64,000 nucleotides of DNA from Actinomadura meyerae (GTDB lineage: Bacteria > Actinomycetota > Actinomycetes > Streptosporangiales > Streptosporangiaceae): positions 90,312 to 154,311 of the forward strand of contig NZ_FZOR01000017.1 in NCBI RefSeq assembly GCF_900188445.1, in the 5' to 3' direction. The position numbers and the translations under genes are program-made. This document shows, in pieces, positions 61,885 through 64,000 of this stretch (within the stretch, counting starts at the first letter, position 1; the number at the start of each line of letters is the position of its first letter). Below the pieces are notes generated by a model, which worked only from the letters and a program-made list of their open reading frames with translations, was not told the origin of the DNA and did not search any database.

Positions 61885-62692
61885 GAGCTCGGAGGTCGAG
61901 GGCGGGGTCGTCATGCCTGTCCTCGGCTACGGTGTCCGCAGGTCAGCCGATGGCTTGCTGTTGGCGCTTGGCGCGGGCCTGGGCCAGGCGCTAGGAGTCG
62001 GTGCCGGTTCCCTCATCGGCCATGGTCTGATCGCTGTTCGGTGTCGGATGTTCGGTGTTGGGGGAATCGTGGTGGGGGCGGCGCTGCGTACGGGGCCGCC
62101 CCTCCAAAGTCAAGGGCGCCTTCGGCGTCGCTTCGCGATGGGACTCCGTCCCACCCTTGACTTTGGAGCCTCTGCGGCCCCTGAGTGCAGCTTTCGTCGG
62201 GCAGGCTCCGCCTGCCCTCTGCCCGACGCGCCGCCCCCACCCCATACAGGAACCACATCCCCATCACTCGAACGTGCCGGCAAGCCCCGGCCCGCCCTTG
62301 CCGGGCCTTGGTCAGGAGGTGGGTCGCCTCAGCCCTGGCCGGAGGGTAGCGGCGGGAGGCGCGGAGGACGGGACGCGCTGCAGGCTGTGATTCACACGCT
62401 TTGGCGCGAGTCTGGCAGGTGACCGGGCCGGGGAGGGCTGCAAGCTGACGCCCGGGGTGGCCGAGGCCGGGGCAGTGGGCCTACTGGGGCCTACCGGGGG
62501 TGGGCGCTGCCGGGTTGAGGGGATGGCTGCCCGGCCGCGGTGGGTGGCACGGCCAGTTGGAGCTTGCCGATCAGGCGCCGTTAGCTTTATGGGGCAGCGC
62601 GGCAGGTGGGTGGGGGTGGGCAGGCGAGCCCAGCCCGTGCGAGCCCGGCCCGTGCCGCCGGGGGCGGCCGGGCTCGGGCACCGGTCTGTCGA
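61885..62692. other. 808-bp region without a gene
   Basis: It contains the compound palindromic element at 62092-62227. The remainder is G-rich, low-information sequence. Open frames on both strands are spurious: they read through the hairpins and have no conserved domain. Confidence 0.65.
62092..62227. repeat. Compound palindromic (REP-like) element
   Basis: A long hairpin has outer arms GGGGCCGC (62092-62099) and GCGGCCCC (62174-62181) and inner 15-bp perfect arms (62102-62116 with 62154-62168, core CCAAAGTCAAGG). A second structure follows: GTCGGGCAG (62196-62204) with CTGCCCGAC (62219-62227), nested with GGGCAGG-N5-CCTGCCC (62199-62217). It resembles dispersed palindromic or non-autonomous mobile sequences. 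Confidence 0.8.
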
Positions 62693-63925
62693 TCACGCGG
62701 CCTCGAACCATGCGGGTGGTGTGGGTGGTGGGCGTCCGGGTTCAGGATCGCCGTCGGGGCCGAGTGTTCGGATACCCGGTGGGTGGAGCCGGTAGGTGTA
62801 GCGGCCGTCGGGTGTTTTGGTGATGTGGAGGCGGTCGGGGTGGGTGTGTTTGTAGCGGTTGTGCCAGCCGCAGGTGAGGGTGAGTTTGTCGATGTCGGTG
62901 GGGCTGTTGCCGAGGGCCCAGCCGTGGACGTGGTCGACCTCGCACAACGTGCCCGGTACTTCACATCCCTGTACCGCGCAGGTGTCGTACAGCGCCTCCA
63001 GGACTTGGCGCTGCGGGGCGGTGGCGAACCTGACCCGGTGCCCCAGGTACAGCGGGGTGTTCCCCTGACCGAGCAGCAGCGGTGACACTCCGGCGCTCAG
63101 GGCGATGCGGCGGGCTTGGGCTGCGGGGATGGGGGTGCCGTCGGTGAGGCGGGCTGGGGTGGTTCCGCCGGTGAGGGTGTCCAGGTCGCAGATGACGGTG
63201 ACCTTGGTGGCCGTGTGCCCACCCGACAGCACGCCGGTGAGCGCGGCCGCGGTGCGTTCGGACAGGTCGCGCCGGTCGTCGGTTCCGGCGGGCTTGGCCA
63301 GCGGTGCGAGGGTGCCGTCCCAGATCGCGGCGTCCTCGGCGTTCAACCAGCCCTTGATGTAGCGGCCACCGTCCAGGGACCGGGTGGAGTCGATCCAGGA
63401 CCGCTCATATCCACGCCGCGCCTCCTCGGGCTCCTGCTCGCGTCCGTCGCGTTCGGCGATGACGTCGCGGATCCGCTTACCGAAGCTGGCGACCTTCCCC
63501 GCGGAGAAGCCCTGGTCGACCATGTCCAGCAGGATGTCCTCAGCGGCGCCGCAGTCGTCATCGTCCAGGCGGGCGGTGGCCTCGGCGATCGTCGCGGCGT
63601 ACCCGGTTGACAGTTCGCCTGCGGTCCACCGCTCGGTGACCTCCGTCAGGCGGTGGCGCTGGCGGGCCAGGGTCAGCCGCTCTTTGGCGCGGGATTCTCG
63701 CATGCCCATGCGGGACCGCAGCCAGGAACGGGTGGAGGGGAAACCCCACCGCTGCACTTCCCGGGCGCTGTCCACGACGCCGACGAGCCCGGCTAGCGCG
63801 GCCTCTTGTAGATCGTTGGCGGAGGCGAGTTCTTCGGCCAGTTCCAGGCAGGCGGCTGGGGAGTCGGGGACGGTGCGGGAGGCGAGTGCGGCAGCGATCA
63901 CTGATGCCGCGTTCACCAATTCCAT
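62693..63925 (-). CDS. DUF222 / HNH endonuclease (13E12-repeat family)
   Basis: A 410-residue protein with an N-terminal DUF222 helical domain (about 25-270) and a C-terminal HNH nuclease domain: CAVQGCEVP supplies zinc Cys, EVDHVHGW the HNH His pair, and TCGWHNRYKH the last zinc and active-site residues (about 312-363). This multi-copy family is common in actinobacteria near mobile elements; its role is unsettled. ATG 63925. The next 75 bp to the window end hold no supported gene. Confidence 0.92.
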   Translation of the reverse strand: MELVNAASVIAAALASRTVPDSPAACLELAEELASANDLQEAALAGLVGVVDSAREVQRWGFPSTRSWLRSRMGMRESRAKERLTLARQRHRLTEVTERWTAGELSTGYAATIAEATARLDDDDCGAAEDILLDMVDQGFSAGKVASFGKRIRDVIAERDGREQEPEEARRGYERSWIDSTRSLDGGRYIKGWLNAEDAAIWDGTLAPLAKPAGTDDRRDLSERTAAALTGVLSGGHTATKVTVICDLDTLTGGTTPARLTDGTPIPAAQARRIALSAGVSPLLLGQGNTPLYLGHRVRFATAPQRQVLEALYDTCAVQGCEVPGTLCEVDHVHGWALGNSPTDIDKLTLTCGWHNRYKHTHPDRLHITKTPDGRYTYRLHPPGIRTLGPDGDPEPGRPPPTPPAWFEAA

Positions 63926-64000
63926 GGTGCAATGCCGTTAAATTAAGCTGCTGGGCAGATCAATCGGATCGTGGCCGGCGAGTCGTGGGTGATGTTCTCG

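Noticed and set aside
61913..62422. A possible 169-residue protein downstream of the APH-like gene
   Set aside because: It reads straight through the palindromic element, lacks a ribosome site and has no conserved sequence.

Overview
The window is high-GC DNA (strongly G/C-biased third codon positions, many GTG starts, dense ATGA overlaps) from a filamentous actinobacterium. The gene families (xylobiose-type sugar transport, CelR-type cellulase control, IdeR/DmdR iron boxes, XRE-DUF397 pair, DUF222 HNH nuclease, PF04672 methyltransferase) fit the Streptosporangiales, for example an Actinomadura-like genus. The genus is an inference. About 51 protein genes, one pseudogene, several terminators and operators, and many short tandem repeats are supported. 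I saw no rRNA, tRNA, CRISPR array or intact insertion sequence.

Layout. 1-4.0 kb: the 3' part of an L,D-transpeptidase gene, a glycosyltransferase and an orphan GAF-domain histidine kinase. 4.0-10.2 kb: a DinB-like protein, then an OmpR/sensor-kinase pair divergent from a lipoprotein, membrane-fusion protein, ABC ATPase and FtsX/MacB permease set, with a strong candidate response-regulator site between them. 10.2-30.4 kb: a plant-polysaccharide region. It holds xylB-xylA with a divergent ROK repressor; a LacI regulator, GH3 and GH43 operon divergent from a xylobiose-type ABC importer without its own ATPase; an AA10 lytic polysaccharide monooxygenase; a GH6 exocellulase; a decayed GH5 endoglucanase remnant; a CelR-like repressor with two perfect 14-bp palindromes; and a GH48 cellulase.

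30.4-39.5 kb: signalling and regulation. It holds a PF04672 methyltransferase, a nucleotidyl-cyclase-like protein, two paralogous membrane kinases flanking one LuxR-type response regulator, a TetR regulator with a small upstream gene, a STAS protein and a PaaX regulator. The two kinases have lost opposite halves of the catalytic machinery. 39.6-48.0 kb: a branched-chain-type ABC importer (binding protein, two ATPases, two permeases) coupled to an acyl-CoA synthetase, an IclR regulator, a VanA-like Rieske oxygenase and a tiny cysteine-containing protein. This probably imports and breaks down an aromatic or other organic acid, which fits a lignocellulose degrader.

48.0-57.9 kb: an iron-regulated siderophore locus. 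It holds two FecCD permeases, an ATPase, a single-module NRPS (ArCP-Cy-A-PCP), an EntS-like exporter, aspartate decarboxylase (beta-alanine supply) and an aryl-AMP ligase predicted to use salicylate. Three IdeR-type boxes precede the three transcription units. 58-64 kb: an RDD membrane protein, a DUF397/XRE pair, an APH(6)-like kinase, a compound palindromic element and a DUF222/HNH nuclease.

A recurrent oddity is short tandem repeats (11, 12, 15, 18, 21 and 26 bp periods), several sitting at the 3' ends of genes and running up to or across the stop codon.
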